NCBI RefSeq assembly: GCF_004365875.1
Contig: NZ_SODF01000001.1
Span: 3,038,001 to 3,102,000, forward strand
Direction: 5' to 3'
Length of the DNA stretch: 64,000 nt
Source of the DNA: Kribbella kalugense
Lineage (GTDB): Bacteria > Actinomycetota > Actinomycetes > Propionibacteriales > Kribbellaceae
In this document: one piece after another, positions 9,102 to 17,466 of the stretch
Numbering within the stretch: position 1 is the first letter of the stretch
Layout of the letters: each line of letters opens with the position of its first letter
The notes under the pieces: model-generated
Databases searched by the model: none
What the model was told of the DNA's origin: nothing
The model's input: only the letters and a program-made list of their open reading frames with translations
Program-made: the position numbers and the translations under genes

Positions 9102-9461
9102 GTGATCGGGATCATCGTCGCCGCAGTCTTCTTCGCCGGTATGGGCATCTACGGACTCGCCGCACCCGCCGCACTCGTGCGGCCGTTCGGGATCCAGATC
9201 AGCGGGCCGCACGCCCGCAGCGAGGTACGTGCCGTGTACGGCGGGTTCGGACTGGCCGTCGCTGGGCTGCTTGTCGTCGCGGTGATCGATGACGGGATCC
9301 GCCGCGGCGCGGTGATCGCTGTTGCTGTTGCGCTGGCGGGGATGGCGGCCGGTCGGTTGGTGGGGCTGGTGTTCGACCGGCCGACCGCCTTCTATCCAGT
9401 CTGGTTCTACTTCTTGGTCGAGCTGGTGCTGGCTGCGATCCTGTGGTTCGCGGGTAACTGA
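9102..9461 (+). CDS. Small four-helix membrane protein (DUF4345-like)
   Basis: 119 residues, four hydrophobic helices, with the pattern GLAAPAALVRPFGI followed by RSEVRAVYGGFGLA seen in DUF4345-type membrane proteins. Function unknown. GTG start at 9102, ten bases after the anti-sigma stop, so it is probably the third gene of the sigma operon. It ends one base from the convergent secreted-protein gene. Confidence 0.72.
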   Translation: MIGIIVAAVFFAGMGIYGLAAPAALVRPFGIQISGPHARSEVRAVYGGFGLAVAGLLVVAVIDDGIRRGAVIAVAVALAGMAAGRLVGLVFDRPTAFYPVWFYFLVELVLAAILWFAGN

Positions 9462-9462
9462 A

Positions 9463-10716
9463 TCACCAACTGTTGTTGGAGATCCCGGTGCCCAGGACGA
9501 CCTGGTCGTACGTGTTGCCGTCGGTGTCGTCGGTATAGGCGACAGCGACTTCGGCGTACGGCGAGACTGCGACCGTCATCTGCTCCTGCCGGCCCGCAGT
9601 GGCAGAGCTGAGCTGCTGCGGCGACAGTCGGCCGGTGTCCGTGCCGTCCGTACCGAAGCCACGGATCCATACGTCCAGATCGGTCGCCTGGATCGTCCAG
9701 CCCACGACGGTCTGCGCCTGGTCGTCGATGCCGATCGACGGCGCCGTACCTCCGGCCGCGACCTGTACGTCGGCGTACCGGGCTGTGCCCGCCGAGTTGA
9801 ACGAGCGCGTCCAGACACCCGCCGTACCGGTGTGGTCGGACTCCCACGCGACTGCGAAGTCGCCGTTGAAGTTGGCGGCCACAGATGCGTGCACCTGCTG
9901 TCCACCGCCTTCAGAGTTGGCGGTCCGGCGCGAGAGCGTCGCCGCACCATTGGTTCGTCCCAGCCGGATGAGTCCGATGTTGTAGAACGCGTTGGCGTCG
10001 CCGTCCTCGTCCCAGACGACCAACGCGTCACCTGACGCCGACACGGCCACGTCCGGGTTGTGGTGCTGGCCGGTCGTTTGTGAGGCAGTGACTTCCCAGG
10101 CGCGTGTGGTCGGTCCGGTATAGCCAGCTGCCTTGACCATGGCCTGGGCGCCGGTCTGGATGTCCTCCCACACCACGGTGAACGCGACGGCAGCACCGGA
10201 CGGTGCACCATCCGGGTCCACAGCGACGCGCGGATTGATCTGCTGACCGGTCGAACTGCTGTTGGCGTTGCCGGATGCGGTCACGGTGCCGGCGGTGTTC
10301 ACGACGCGGTACGGGATGTTGTAGAAACCGTTGCCGTCCGGGTCGTCCTGCCACACCACCACTGCGTTGCCCTTGTCGTCCAGACCGACGTCCGGGTGCA
10401 GGTGGCGCCAGGTCGTCACACCACTGCTGCCACCGGCCGACAGCTTCGTTTCGTACACTGCGGTGCCGTTGTGGAACAGCCGCAGGTAGATCTCGCTATG
10501 CACGTTGTCGGTCGCGTTGTCGGTGTCGCGGTCGTCCTCCCACGTCACGGCCACATAGCCGTTGCGGTTGGTGGCAATGGACGCGTTGTCCTGGTCACCG
10601 GTGGACACGCTGTTCGCCGTCACCCACGTGGGTGCAGCAATGTGCGCATCCGCAGTAGTGGCGGAGAAAGTCAGTGCAGTAGCAGCAAGCGCAGTAATAG
10701 TAAGGATCTTCTTCAT
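9463..10716 (-). CDS. Secreted seven-repeat (propeller-like) protein, function unknown
   Basis: 417 residues with a clear signal peptide (MKKILTITALAATA..., cut after TADA). The rest consists of seven repeats of about 50-60 residues, each with a pattern like (N/H)P-x-VAV-x5-G-x-x-VVW-x-D-x-x-D-x3-(F/Y), for instance GNAVVVWQDDPDGNGFYNI and GDALVVWDEDGDANAFYNI. This predicts a seven-bladed beta-propeller with Asp-rich, possibly calcium-binding loops. It starts three bases after the PhoD gene stop and must be co-transcribed, suggesting a partner in extracellular phosphate release, but no catalytic signature is visible. Confidence 0.8.
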   Translation of the reverse strand: MKKILTITALAATALTFSATTADAHIAAPTWVTANSVSTGDQDNASIATNRNGYVAVTWEDDRDTDNATDNVHSEIYLRLFHNGTAVYETKLSAGGSSGVTTWRHLHPDVGLDDKGNAVVVWQDDPDGNGFYNIPYRVVNTAGTVTASGNANSSSTGQQINPRVAVDPDGAPSGAAVAFTVVWEDIQTGAQAMVKAAGYTGPTTRAWEVTASQTTGQHHNPDVAVSASGDALVVWDEDGDANAFYNIGLIRLGRTNGAATLSRRTANSEGGGQQVHASVAANFNGDFAVAWESDHTGTAGVWTRSFNSAGTARYADVQVAAGGTAPSIGIDDQAQTVVGWTIQATDLDVWIRGFGTDGTDTGRLSPQQLSSATAGRQEQMTVAVSPYAEVAVAYTDDTDGNTYDQVVLGTGISNNSW

Positions 10717-10719
10717 GAG

Positions 10720-12261
10720 TCACACCGCCTGCAGGCCGGGGTGGCCCTCTTGGACGACGAACGACTTCACCGTCGCGGCAGCGGCGCCGTGCTCGGACAC
10801 CTTGGCCACATTGCGGAAATCGGCCCGCAGCTCCGTCGGGCTCACCGTCGCGCGGACGTAGCCGCGACGGTCGTTGTAGAACTTCAGCCACGGGTTCGTG
10901 CCGACATCCGGGACCGTGGTGGACCCGTCGCCGTCGCCACTCGAGGTCACCGAGCTCGTGACGAGTTCGGTGCCGATGGTCGCCGAGTTCGCGTTGTTGT
11001 AGTCGGCCTTGAGGTCACTGGCCCAGGCCCGGTGCACATCTCCCGTGAGTACGACTGGGTTGCGCACGGACCGGTCGACCCAGCCCTGCTGGATCCGGGC
11101 CCTCGACGCGCGGTAGCCGTCCCAGGAGTCCATGCTGGCGCCGGTCGAGTTGAACCGGCGGGCGAAGAACACCTGCTGTCCGATGATGTCCCAGGTACCC
11201 AGGTGCTGTCCCAGACCGTCCAGCAGCCAGCTCTCCTGCGGGTTGCCCGGCAGACTGCGCGTAGCCAGATCAGCGTCCGAGCACACCTTCCAGCCGTCAC
11301 CACAGGCCTGGTCGTTGCGGTACTGCCGGGTGTCGAGCATGTGGAACGTCGCCAGGCTCCCCCACCGCAGTCGCCTGTACAGCTGGATGCCGTTGCCACT
11401 GTTCACCTGAGCGGGTCGCAGCGGCATGTTCTCGTAGTACGCCTGGTACGCCGCCGACCGCCGAGCGGTCCACTGTGCCGTCGTCAGCGCCGGAGTGTTG
11501 TTCTCGCGCACCATGCCGGCGTAGTTGTTCTCCACCTCATGGTCGTCCGGTACGACGATCCACGGAGCGACCGCGTGCGCTGCCTGGAGGTCCGGGTCGG
11601 TCTTGTACTGCGCGTACCGGCGGCGGTAGTCCGCGAGCGACACGATCTCGTTGCCGAGGTGGAGTCGCGGACGGCCGGTGGTCGGGCCGTACTCGTAGAT
11701 GTAGTCACCGAGGTGCAGGATGACGCCCGGGTTCTCCTCAGCCATCCTGCGGTAGACGGTGAAGTACCCCTCCTCGTAGTGCGAGCAGGAGGTGAACGCG
11801 ATCACCAGGTTCCGTCCAGCGGTGCCAACCGTCGGCGTGGTGCGAGTGCGGCCGACGGGCGAGATGTAGCCCTGGGCACGGAACCGGTAGTAGTAGTCGG
11901 CGTCTGGGCTGAGACCGCTGGCGATTGCGTGCACCGAGTGCGCAGCGGCGTACTGGGCTGTGACCGTGCCGGACGCGACCAGCGTGCTGAACGTGTCGGT
12001 CGTCGACACCTGCCAGTCGACTGCGACGTCGGCGTTGGCCATGCCACCTTGGCCGTCGGCGTTGGTCGGGGACGGGGCCAGTCGGGTCCAGAGCACGACG
12101 CTGCTCGCGTCGGGCTCACCGGACGCGATGCCGAGCTGGAACGGGTACGGGACGGCGGCGGTGGCGGTTATGACCGAGGACTGGGCGGCAGCCGGGAGGG
12201 CGCCGACCCCGGCCGCGGCGAGTCCGCCGAGAACAAGGGTCCTGCGACTGATTGGGCTCAT
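10720..12261 (-). CDS. phoD: Alkaline phosphatase D, Tat-exported
   Basis: PhoD-family phosphodiesterase/phosphomonoesterase that releases phosphate outside the cell, using Fe/Ca. The Tat signal SRRTLVLGG is at the N-terminus, then the N-terminal fibronectin-like PhoD_N domain and the metallophosphatase core with FTSCSHYE, LGDYIYEYG, PDDHEVENNY and the late histidine motif TGDVHRAW. I chose ATG 12261 (MSPISRRT; about 513 residues). A GTG at 12276 is also in frame but lacks a ribosome-binding site, whereas GGTGAGG precedes 12261. Eleven-base phased repeats upstream look like a PHO box. Confidence 0.93.
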   Translation of the reverse strand: MSPISRRTLVLGGLAAAGVGALPAAAQSSVITATAAVPYPFQLGIASGEPDASSVVLWTRLAPSPTNADGQGGMANADVAVDWQVSTTDTFSTLVASGTVTAQYAAAHSVHAIASGLSPDADYYYRFRAQGYISPVGRTRTTPTVGTAGRNLVIAFTSCSHYEEGYFTVYRRMAEENPGVILHLGDYIYEYGPTTGRPRLHLGNEIVSLADYRRRYAQYKTDPDLQAAHAVAPWIVVPDDHEVENNYAGMVRENNTPALTTAQWTARRSAAYQAYYENMPLRPAQVNSGNGIQLYRRLRWGSLATFHMLDTRQYRNDQACGDGWKVCSDADLATRSLPGNPQESWLLDGLGQHLGTWDIIGQQVFFARRFNSTGASMDSWDGYRASRARIQQGWVDRSVRNPVVLTGDVHRAWASDLKADYNNANSATIGTELVTSSVTSSGDGDGSTTVPDVGTNPWLKFYNDRRGYVRATVSPTELRADFRNVAKVSEHGAAAATVKSFVVQEGHPGLQAV

Positions 12262-12308
12262 GAGCCTCACCTTCACGGGTACTCAGGGCGGTAGGCCCCC
12301 GGGCCAGC

Positions 12309-12335
12309 CGAACTGCCGGTGACCATTCGGGAACC
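12309..12335 (-). promoter_or_regulatory. Possible PHO box upstream of phoD
   Basis: On the minus strand GGTTC (12335-12331), GGTCA (12324-12320) and GTTCG (12313-12309) recur at exactly 11-base spacing, the period of streptomycete PHO boxes (direct repeats starting G(G/T)TCA). Only the middle copy is a good match, so this is suggestive. Confidence 0.45.
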
Positions 12336-12387
12336 TTGAGTGTGTGCGGTGGTTCATGCCCATGATGGCGCAACTTTCGTAACTTTC

Positions 12388-12759
12388 CTACAGCATGAGA
12401 ATAAGCAAAACCGCGGCAGGAATGCCTTCCATCAACGCGTTCAGCCACAACCGGCGCTCCGACACGACCAGTACGACGGCCATGAACGTGTGCTGCGCCG
12501 CGGTGAACGTCACCAGCGCCTCGCCCGCCGACTCATGACCGTTCGCCGCGAGTACGACGCCGATCACCAACGCGGCCGCGGTCGTCAGGTTGTACCAGCC
12601 CATGTTCACGGTCCACAGCCGGATCGCGTCGAAGTCTCCCGGCCTGGTCAGGAACATCGGGTACAGCTTCGGGTGCTTGTAGAGGATCGACTCCATCACG
12701 AACACCACGGCGAGCATCACCGCGATGACGATCGCCAGCACCTGCGCCGCCGTACTCAT
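12388..12759 (-). CDS. DUF1304 membrane protein
   Basis: 123 residues and four membrane helices. The family's typical N-terminal pattern is present: a first helix, then HKLYP-like KHPKLYPMFLT, then a helix and NGHESAGEALVTF. Function unknown. The frame is open far upstream, but this ATG gives the family's usual length. It lies upstream of, and in the same direction as, phoD, with 126 bases between them. Confidence 0.8.
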   Translation of the reverse strand: MSTAAQVLAIVIAVMLAVVFVMESILYKHPKLYPMFLTRPGDFDAIRLWTVNMGWYNLTTAAALVIGVVLAANGHESAGEALVTFTAAQHTFMAVVLVVSERRLWLNALMEGIPAAVLLILML

Positions 12760-12910
12760 GCCGGCTCGCCGGCCCGCCTGAAGGTCATGACTGCGACGGT
12801 AGGAAGCCGATGCCGGCGCCGACATCCCGTGCCGATGGGCCTCGCCAGGGCGACGGAATCCCCACATTTCCGGGATAGGCGGCCGGTGTGCGGCGGCGCA
12901 TACTGAGCCC

Positions 12911-13954
12911 ATGTGGGAGGGGCGGGCTCGGGCCGCGCGCCGGGACATCGCGGCGCTGGCGACGTCGGGGATGGGCGTCGCCGGGCTGCACGCGGCCGCG
13001 ATCGAGGTGGTCGAGCGGGTCGTCGGCAGCGAGCTGACCTGCTGGGCCGGCCTGGATCCGGGCACGCTGGTGATGAGTTCGATGACCAGCGGGCAGGCCT
13101 GCATCCCCTCGGAGTACGAACCGCGGCTGGCCGAGACGGAGTACGCCGGAACTGTGCCGAACTCGTTCGCCGAGCTGGCCCGGAGTAGACGGCAGGTCGC
13201 GCGACTCTCGGACCTTCCGCACCGCGAGGTCGTCGGCCATCGGCGGCTGAACGAGGTGTGGCGGCCGCTCGGGATCGAGCACGAGGTGCGGTCCACGTTC
13301 ACCGTCGACGGGGATTGCTGGGGTGCGGCCGGGTTCGTGCGCAGTGGGTCTGACTTCAGCGATCGCGAGGTGGAGTTCCTCGGGTCGGTCGCGCCGGTAA
13401 TCGGTGCGGCGACCCGGGTCGCGGTCCGGACGGACGCGCACGGGTACCGCGGAGGGGTCGGCCCGTCGATCGTCGTCACCGGTCCGACCGGTGAGCCGCG
13501 GGCGATCACCGCGGCCGCGCGAACCTGGCAGGACGAGCTTGCACCCGGGCGGTTCGACGTACTGCTGCGGGCGATCGTCACCGGCACGCTGGCCGCGGTG
13601 TCCGGGACGTTCCAGGCTCGGGTCCAGACTGCGTCAGGCGGATGGGTTCTGATGCAGGGCAGCCGATTGATCGGGGACAACGACGATGAGGTCGTGGTGA
13701 CGATCGAGCCCGCGTCCGGGCATCACCTGGTCGGCATGCTGCTGGCGGCGTACGGCCTGACCACGCGGGAGCGGGAGATCTGCCTGGAGGTCATCTCCGG
13801 GCACAGCACCACCGAGATCGCCGACCGGCTGTCGATCTCGCCGCACACGATCCAGGACCATCTGAAGTCCGCGTTTACCAAGGTCGGCGTCCGCAGCCGC
13901 GGCGAACTGGTCGCGACGCTCCGGCCGGAGGATCTGACCGTCAGGCCGGCGTGA
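12911..13954 (+). CDS. LuxR-family regulator with N-terminal GAF-like sensor
   Basis: 347 residues. The N-terminal half (about 1-180) is GAF-like (GDCWGAAGFVRSGSDFSDREVEFL is the typical GAF end, 20-residue core WGAAGFVRSGSDFSDREVEF). The C-terminal LuxR helix-turn-helix is at about 280-340: LTTREREICLEVISGHSTTE, then IADRLSISPHTIQDHLKS. A -10-like CATACT ends six bases before the ATG, suggesting a leaderless mRNA. Its last 14 bases overlap the end of the convergent AraC gene. Target genes are unknown. Confidence 0.85.
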   Translation: MWEGRARAARRDIAALATSGMGVAGLHAAAIEVVERVVGSELTCWAGLDPGTLVMSSMTSGQACIPSEYEPRLAETEYAGTVPNSFAELARSRRQVARLSDLPHREVVGHRRLNEVWRPLGIEHEVRSTFTVDGDCWGAAGFVRSGSDFSDREVEFLGSVAPVIGAATRVAVRTDAHGYRGGVGPSIVVTGPTGEPRAITAAARTWQDELAPGRFDVLLRAIVTGTLAAVSGTFQARVQTASGGWVLMQGSRLIGDNDDEVVVTIEPASGHHLVGMLLAAYGLTTREREICLEVISGHSTTEIADRLSISPHTIQDHLKSAFTKVGVRSRGELVATLRPEDLTVRPA

Positions 13955-14840
13955 GCTGCTTGCGATACGTCCCCGGCGGTACGCCGAAGTCGCGCTTGAA
14001 CGCCTTCGCGAAGGCGAACTCCGACGTGTAGCCGATCTCCTTCGCCACCGTGGCGAGCGGACGATCGTGGTCGCGCAGCAGTCGCGCCGCTGTCGTCATC
14101 CGCCAACGGAACAAGTAGGTGAGCGGCGGCTCCCCGACCGCCTCGGTGAAGCGCCGCGCGAACGCGGCCCGCGACAATCCGACATCCCCCGCGAGGTCCG
14201 CCACAGTCCAGGCAGCACCAGGCTTCTCATGGATCAGCTCCAGCGATTGCGTGACCGCAGGATCCGTCAACGCCCGCGCCCAGCCGCGATCGGTTGGGCA
14301 GTCGTTGTCCTCGAACCAGGCTCGCAGGATCAGCACCAGCAACGCATCGACCAGCGCCGGTACGACGGCGGCCGCGCCGGGCCGCTGGGTGTCGAGCTCC
14401 TCGCCCATGATGCTGATTGCCGTACGCAACGAGTTGTGCCGGCCCGGGTTCGCCGGGACCACAACCACGTCAGGGAGTCTGCTCAGTACCGGATGCGGGC
14501 GCTCGCGCTCGAGCCGGTAGGTCCCGCACAGCAGCAGGGAGCGAGCACCCTGACCCTGCGGTGGCTGCTCGGTCGACGGGTTGAAGTCGACCGTCGGCGA
14601 GTCGGGGTGGTCGACGAGTGCGTGCTGAAGACCGCGCGGCAGCAGCACCGCGTCCCCCGGGCCGAGCGGGATCGCATCCCCGCCCAGCGGCCGCAACCAC
14701 GCCGTACCCTGCAGGACCAGGTGGAAGGTAGCGCCGAACGAATGGGCGAAGCGCAGCCCCCACGGCCCGCGGAGGTCGGTGCGCCCGAACGTGGCCGGAC
14801 CGGTCTTCATCGCGGCGACGACATCGGCAAGAACATCCAT
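13941..14840 (-). CDS. AraC-family regulator with cupin sensor domain
   Basis: 299 residues from ATG 14840 (MDVLADVVAAMK), the usual start of this Cupin_6/AraC family; ATGs at 14849 and 14852 are alternatives. The N-terminal cupin has GDAIPLGPGDAVLLPRG, and the C-terminal pair of helix-turn-helices ends in IGYTSEFAFAKAFKRDFGVP. It diverges from an SDR reductase gene, as is typical when such regulators control a neighbouring oxidoreductase. Two direct repeats in the gap, 21 bases apart, are candidate binding sites. Confidence 0.88.
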   Translation of the reverse strand: MDVLADVVAAMKTGPATFGRTDLRGPWGLRFAHSFGATFHLVLQGTAWLRPLGGDAIPLGPGDAVLLPRGLQHALVDHPDSPTVDFNPSTEQPPQGQGARSLLLCGTYRLERERPHPVLSRLPDVVVVPANPGRHNSLRTAISIMGEELDTQRPGAAAVVPALVDALLVLILRAWFEDNDCPTDRGWARALTDPAVTQSLELIHEKPGAAWTVADLAGDVGLSRAAFARRFTEAVGEPPLTYLFRWRMTTAARLLRDHDRPLATVAKEIGYTSEFAFAKAFKRDFGVPPGTYRKQLTPA

Positions 14841-14874
14841 GCCTGGCATCATACGCGCAGCCGCCAAGACGATG

Positions 14875-14905
14875 AGACATAAATGTGCGCTTGATAGACA
14901 TAGAT
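14875..14905. promoter_or_regulatory. Candidate AraC-type direct repeats and SDR promoter
   Basis: AGACATAAAT (14875-14884) and AGACATAGAT (14896-14905) recur 21 bases apart, the two-turn spacing of AraC half-sites. A -10-like TAATGT (14924-14929) for the SDR gene puts its -35 at about 14901-14906, next to the proximal repeat, the layout of class II activation. Confidence 0.45.
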
Positions 14906-14961
14906 CCGCTCGCGCACGCCGCCTAATGTCGGTGACACCACATCGAACACGAGGAGTACGG

Positions 14962-15813
14962 ATGAGCATTGTCGTCACCGCCGCCACCGGTCACCTGGGC
15001 GGTCTCGTCATCGACGAGCTGCTGCAGCGGGTTCCGGCCGACCAGGTCGTCGCGGTCGCGCGGAACGCCGAGAAGGCCGCGCCGCTCGCGGACCGCGGCG
15101 TCGAGATCCGCGTTGCCAACTACAACGACCCGGACGCGCTGGCGAAGGCGTTCGGCCCCGGCGACACGGTCCTGCTGATCTCCGGCCTCGAGCCGAACCG
15201 GCTGGACCAGCACAAGGCGGTCATCGCGGCTGCGAAGGACGCGGGCGTCGCCCGGCTCGCGTACACCGGCGCGCTCGGCGGTCCCGAGGCCGACTTCGAT
15301 CTGGCCGACGACCACCGCGCCACCGAGCAGGCGATCCTCGATTCGGGTCTGACCTACACGTTCCTCCGCAACGGCTGGTACAACGAGGTCTACACCGACC
15401 AGATCGCCGTACAGCTGGAGCACGGTGTCGTCGGAAGCGCGGGCGACGGCCGGATCGCGTCCGCCACGCGGCGGGACTACGCGGCCGCGGCGGCGGCTGT
15501 GCTGACCGGGGACGGGCACGACAAGAAGGCGTACGAGCTGAACGGCGACGCGAACTGGTCGCTGGCCGAGTACGCCGCCGAGCTGTCGAAGCAGGCCGGC
15601 AAGGACGTTGCCTACAACAACGTTCCGGCCGAGACGCACCTGCAGATCCTGCTCGGCGCCGGGGTGCCGGAGGGCTTCGCCCCGATCCTCGTCGACGTCG
15701 ACAACGCGATCGAGCGCGGCCGGCTCGCCGGGCGCGGCAGCGACCTCAGCCGGCTGATCGGCCGCCCCACCACGCCGATCACGGACTCGATCGCTGCCGC
15801 CCTCAAGGCCTAG
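14962..15813 (+). CDS. NAD(P)H-binding SDR, quinone oxidoreductase 2 (QorB/YtfG) type
   Basis: 283-residue atypical short-chain dehydrogenase of the NmrA/QorB group. It has the Rossmann motif TAATGHLGG near the N-terminus, LISGLEPNRLDQHKAVI, and the conserved FLRNGWYNE. The closest characterised member is E. coli QorB, an NADPH:quinone reductase. GAGGAG at 14951-14956 fixes the start. Divergent AraC regulator upstream; a strong inverted repeat follows the stop. Confidence 0.87.
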   Translation: MSIVVTAATGHLGGLVIDELLQRVPADQVVAVARNAEKAAPLADRGVEIRVANYNDPDALAKAFGPGDTVLLISGLEPNRLDQHKAVIAAAKDAGVARLAYTGALGGPEADFDLADDHRATEQAILDSGLTYTFLRNGWYNEVYTDQIAVQLEHGVVGSAGDGRIASATRRDYAAAAAAVLTGDGHDKKAYELNGDANWSLAEYAAELSKQAGKDVAYNNVPAETHLQILLGAGVPEGFAPILVDVDNAIERGRLAGRGSDLSRLIGRPTTPITDSIAAALKA

Positions 15814-15822
15814 GCGGACCGC

Positions 15823-15886
15823 CACGCATGCAGAACCCCCTTGACACGCTCAATCTGCTGGGAGTGTGGGGGGTTCTGCATGCGTG
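15823..15886. terminator. Long perfect inverted repeat, bidirectional terminator
   Basis: CACGCATGCAGAACCCCC (15823-15840) and its exact complement (15869-15886) flank 28 bases in the 82-base gap between the convergent SDR and SIS genes. Symmetric position between two stop codons fits a terminator for both. The arms are longer than usual. Confidence 0.75.
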
Positions 15887-15895
15887 CAGGTGCAG

Positions 15896-16639
15896 CTACA
15901 GCCAGGAGACCCGCTGCCGGAACCGGTCGAGGAACTGAGCGTTCGCCTCGTCCCCGCCGGGCGCGTTGCCGCTCCGCCAGACCGGCGGGGCGATGCCTCG
16001 GGCCAGCAGTTCCTCGAGTGTCCGCAGCACGATCGCGTTCAGCGCGAATGCGTTCGCGAACGTGGAGACTGCGCCGGCGCGCTCGGGCAGGCCGTGGAGC
16101 TCGATGACCGCGTCACCGATCGGCACCTTGGTGTCCACGGCCACGTCGACCAGGTCGTGCAGGTTCGCGCCGGACGGATGCCGGGCCGGGTGATCCGGCG
16201 CGGTCTGCTCGGCGTGCTGCCGTGAGCTCACACCGATCGTCCGTACGCCGCGCTCTTTGGCGATCAGGGCCGCGTCGATCAGCGCCGCGTTGATGCCGTA
16301 GGCGTTCACCAGCACGAGCACGTCGTCCTTTCCGAGGCCGGCGTTGTCGATCACGATCCGGCCGTAGCCCGGCGTACGCTCAACCGCCATCGATCGGAGC
16401 GCGCCGTTCGACAGCAACGTGCCCTCGTCGAGGATCGCGGAGATGTGCATCAGACCACCGGCCCGGAAGAAGATCTCCTGGGCCGCGAGGTTCGAATGCC
16501 CGCCCGGACCGTAGACATGGACCAGCCGGTCGGCAGCGATCTGGTCCACGAGCAGGCCGGCCGCCGCGGCGATCGACTCCTGCTCCTCGGCTTCGATCCG
16601 CCCGAGCAACTCCGTGATCGCGGACAGATACGCACCCAT
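15896..16639 (-). CDS. SIS-domain sugar-phosphate protein
   Basis: 247 residues. A single SIS (sugar isomerase) domain covers most of the protein, with VYGPGGHSNLAAQEIFFRAG as the phosphosugar-binding start and VLVLVNAYGINAALIDAALI next. It resembles the UPF0309/MurQ-like group without a second domain, so it may isomerise or deaminate an amino-sugar phosphate; this is inference. ATG 16639 overlaps the FAH gene stop. Last gene of the leftward operon of the 16-30 kb locus. Confidence 0.82.
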   Translation of the reverse strand: MGAYLSAITELLGRIEAEEQESIAAAAGLLVDQIAADRLVHVYGPGGHSNLAAQEIFFRAGGLMHISAILDEGTLLSNGALRSMAVERTPGYGRIVIDNAGLGKDDVLVLVNAYGINAALIDAALIAKERGVRTIGVSSRQHAEQTAPDHPARHPSGANLHDLVDVAVDTKVPIGDAVIELHGLPERAGAVSTFANAFALNAIVLRTLEELLARGIAPPVWRSGNAPGGDEANAQFLDRFRQRVSWL

Positions 16640-17466
16640 CAAGGCGCCGCGACGAGCCGGTTGTGCTGCTCGCCCAGGCCGTCCGCCCACACCCGCAGTA
16701 CGTCGCCTTCGCGCAGGAACCGTGGTGGCTTCTGCCCGGCGCCGACGCCTGCCGGTGTCCCGGTGCTGATCACGTCGCCCGGGTAGAGCGTCATGAACTG
16801 GGAGATGTAGTGCACCAGATGCGCGACGCCGAAGATCATCTCGGCCGTCGAGCTGTCCTGCAGCGCCTCGCCGTTCACGTCCAGCCCGAGTTTGATCGCC
16901 TGCGGATCCGGCACCTCGTCCGCGGTCAGGATCCATGGGCCGAGCGGGCAGAACGTCGCCGAGTTCTTCCCCTTGTCCCATTGACCGCCGCGCTCGAGTT
17001 GGAAGTGCCGCTCGGACACGTCGTTCGCCAGCACGTATCCGGCGACGTGCTCCATCGCCTCGGCCTCATCGGTGAGGTACGCCGCCGTGCGGCCGATCAC
17101 CACGCCGAGCTCGACCTCCCAGTCGGTCTTCTCGCTGCCGCGCGGAATGACGACGTCATCGCGCGCGCTGACCACGGTGTCCGGCGCCTTCATGAACAGG
17201 ATCGGCTCGGCCGGCGCCGCCTGTCCGCCCTCGGCCGCGTGGTCGGCGTAGTTCAGCCCGACGCACACGATCTTGCCCGGGTTCAGCGGCGCGGCGAGCG
17301 TGACCGTCTCGAACTCCACCGCGGGATCCGTTGCCGCGGCGGCACGGTCGCGCCAGCGGTCCAGGTCGAACACCTCTGCTGCGCCGGGCAACGTCACCAC
17401 CTTGTTGTCCTCGGTGAGCACGGCGTCGCGCGGTCCGTCCGGGGTATGGATCCGGAGCAGTCTCAC
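16639..17466 (-). CDS. Fumarylacetoacetate hydrolase family enzyme
   Basis: 275 residues. The family core is clear: IVCVGLNYADHAAEGG, LFMKAPDTVV, DWEVELGVVIGR (acidic metal ligands), NDVSERHFQ and STGTPAGVG. Members cleave or hydrate 2-keto acids, including 2,4-diketo-3-deoxy sugar acids from sugar-acid degradation. In this locus a sugar-acid role is the best guess. The GTG start at 17466 has GGAGGA five bases upstream and overlaps the stop of the preceding gene (GTGA). Confidence 0.87.
   Translation of the reverse strand: MRLLRIHTPDGPRDAVLTEDNKVVTLPGAAEVFDLDRWRDRAAAATDPAVEFETVTLAAPLNPGKIVCVGLNYADHAAEGGQAAPAEPILFMKAPDTVVSARDDVVIPRGSEKTDWEVELGVVIGRTAAYLTDEAEAMEHVAGYVLANDVSERHFQLERGGQWDKGKNSATFCPLGPWILTADEVPDPQAIKLGLDVNGEALQDSSTAEMIFGVAHLVHYISQFMTLYPGDVISTGTPAGVGAGQKPPRFLREGDVLRVWADGLGEQHNRLVAAP

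Noticed and set aside
10396..12294. 632-codon open frame opposite phoD
   Set aside because: Antisense shadow of a gene with clear PhoD motifs; no start signal or family.
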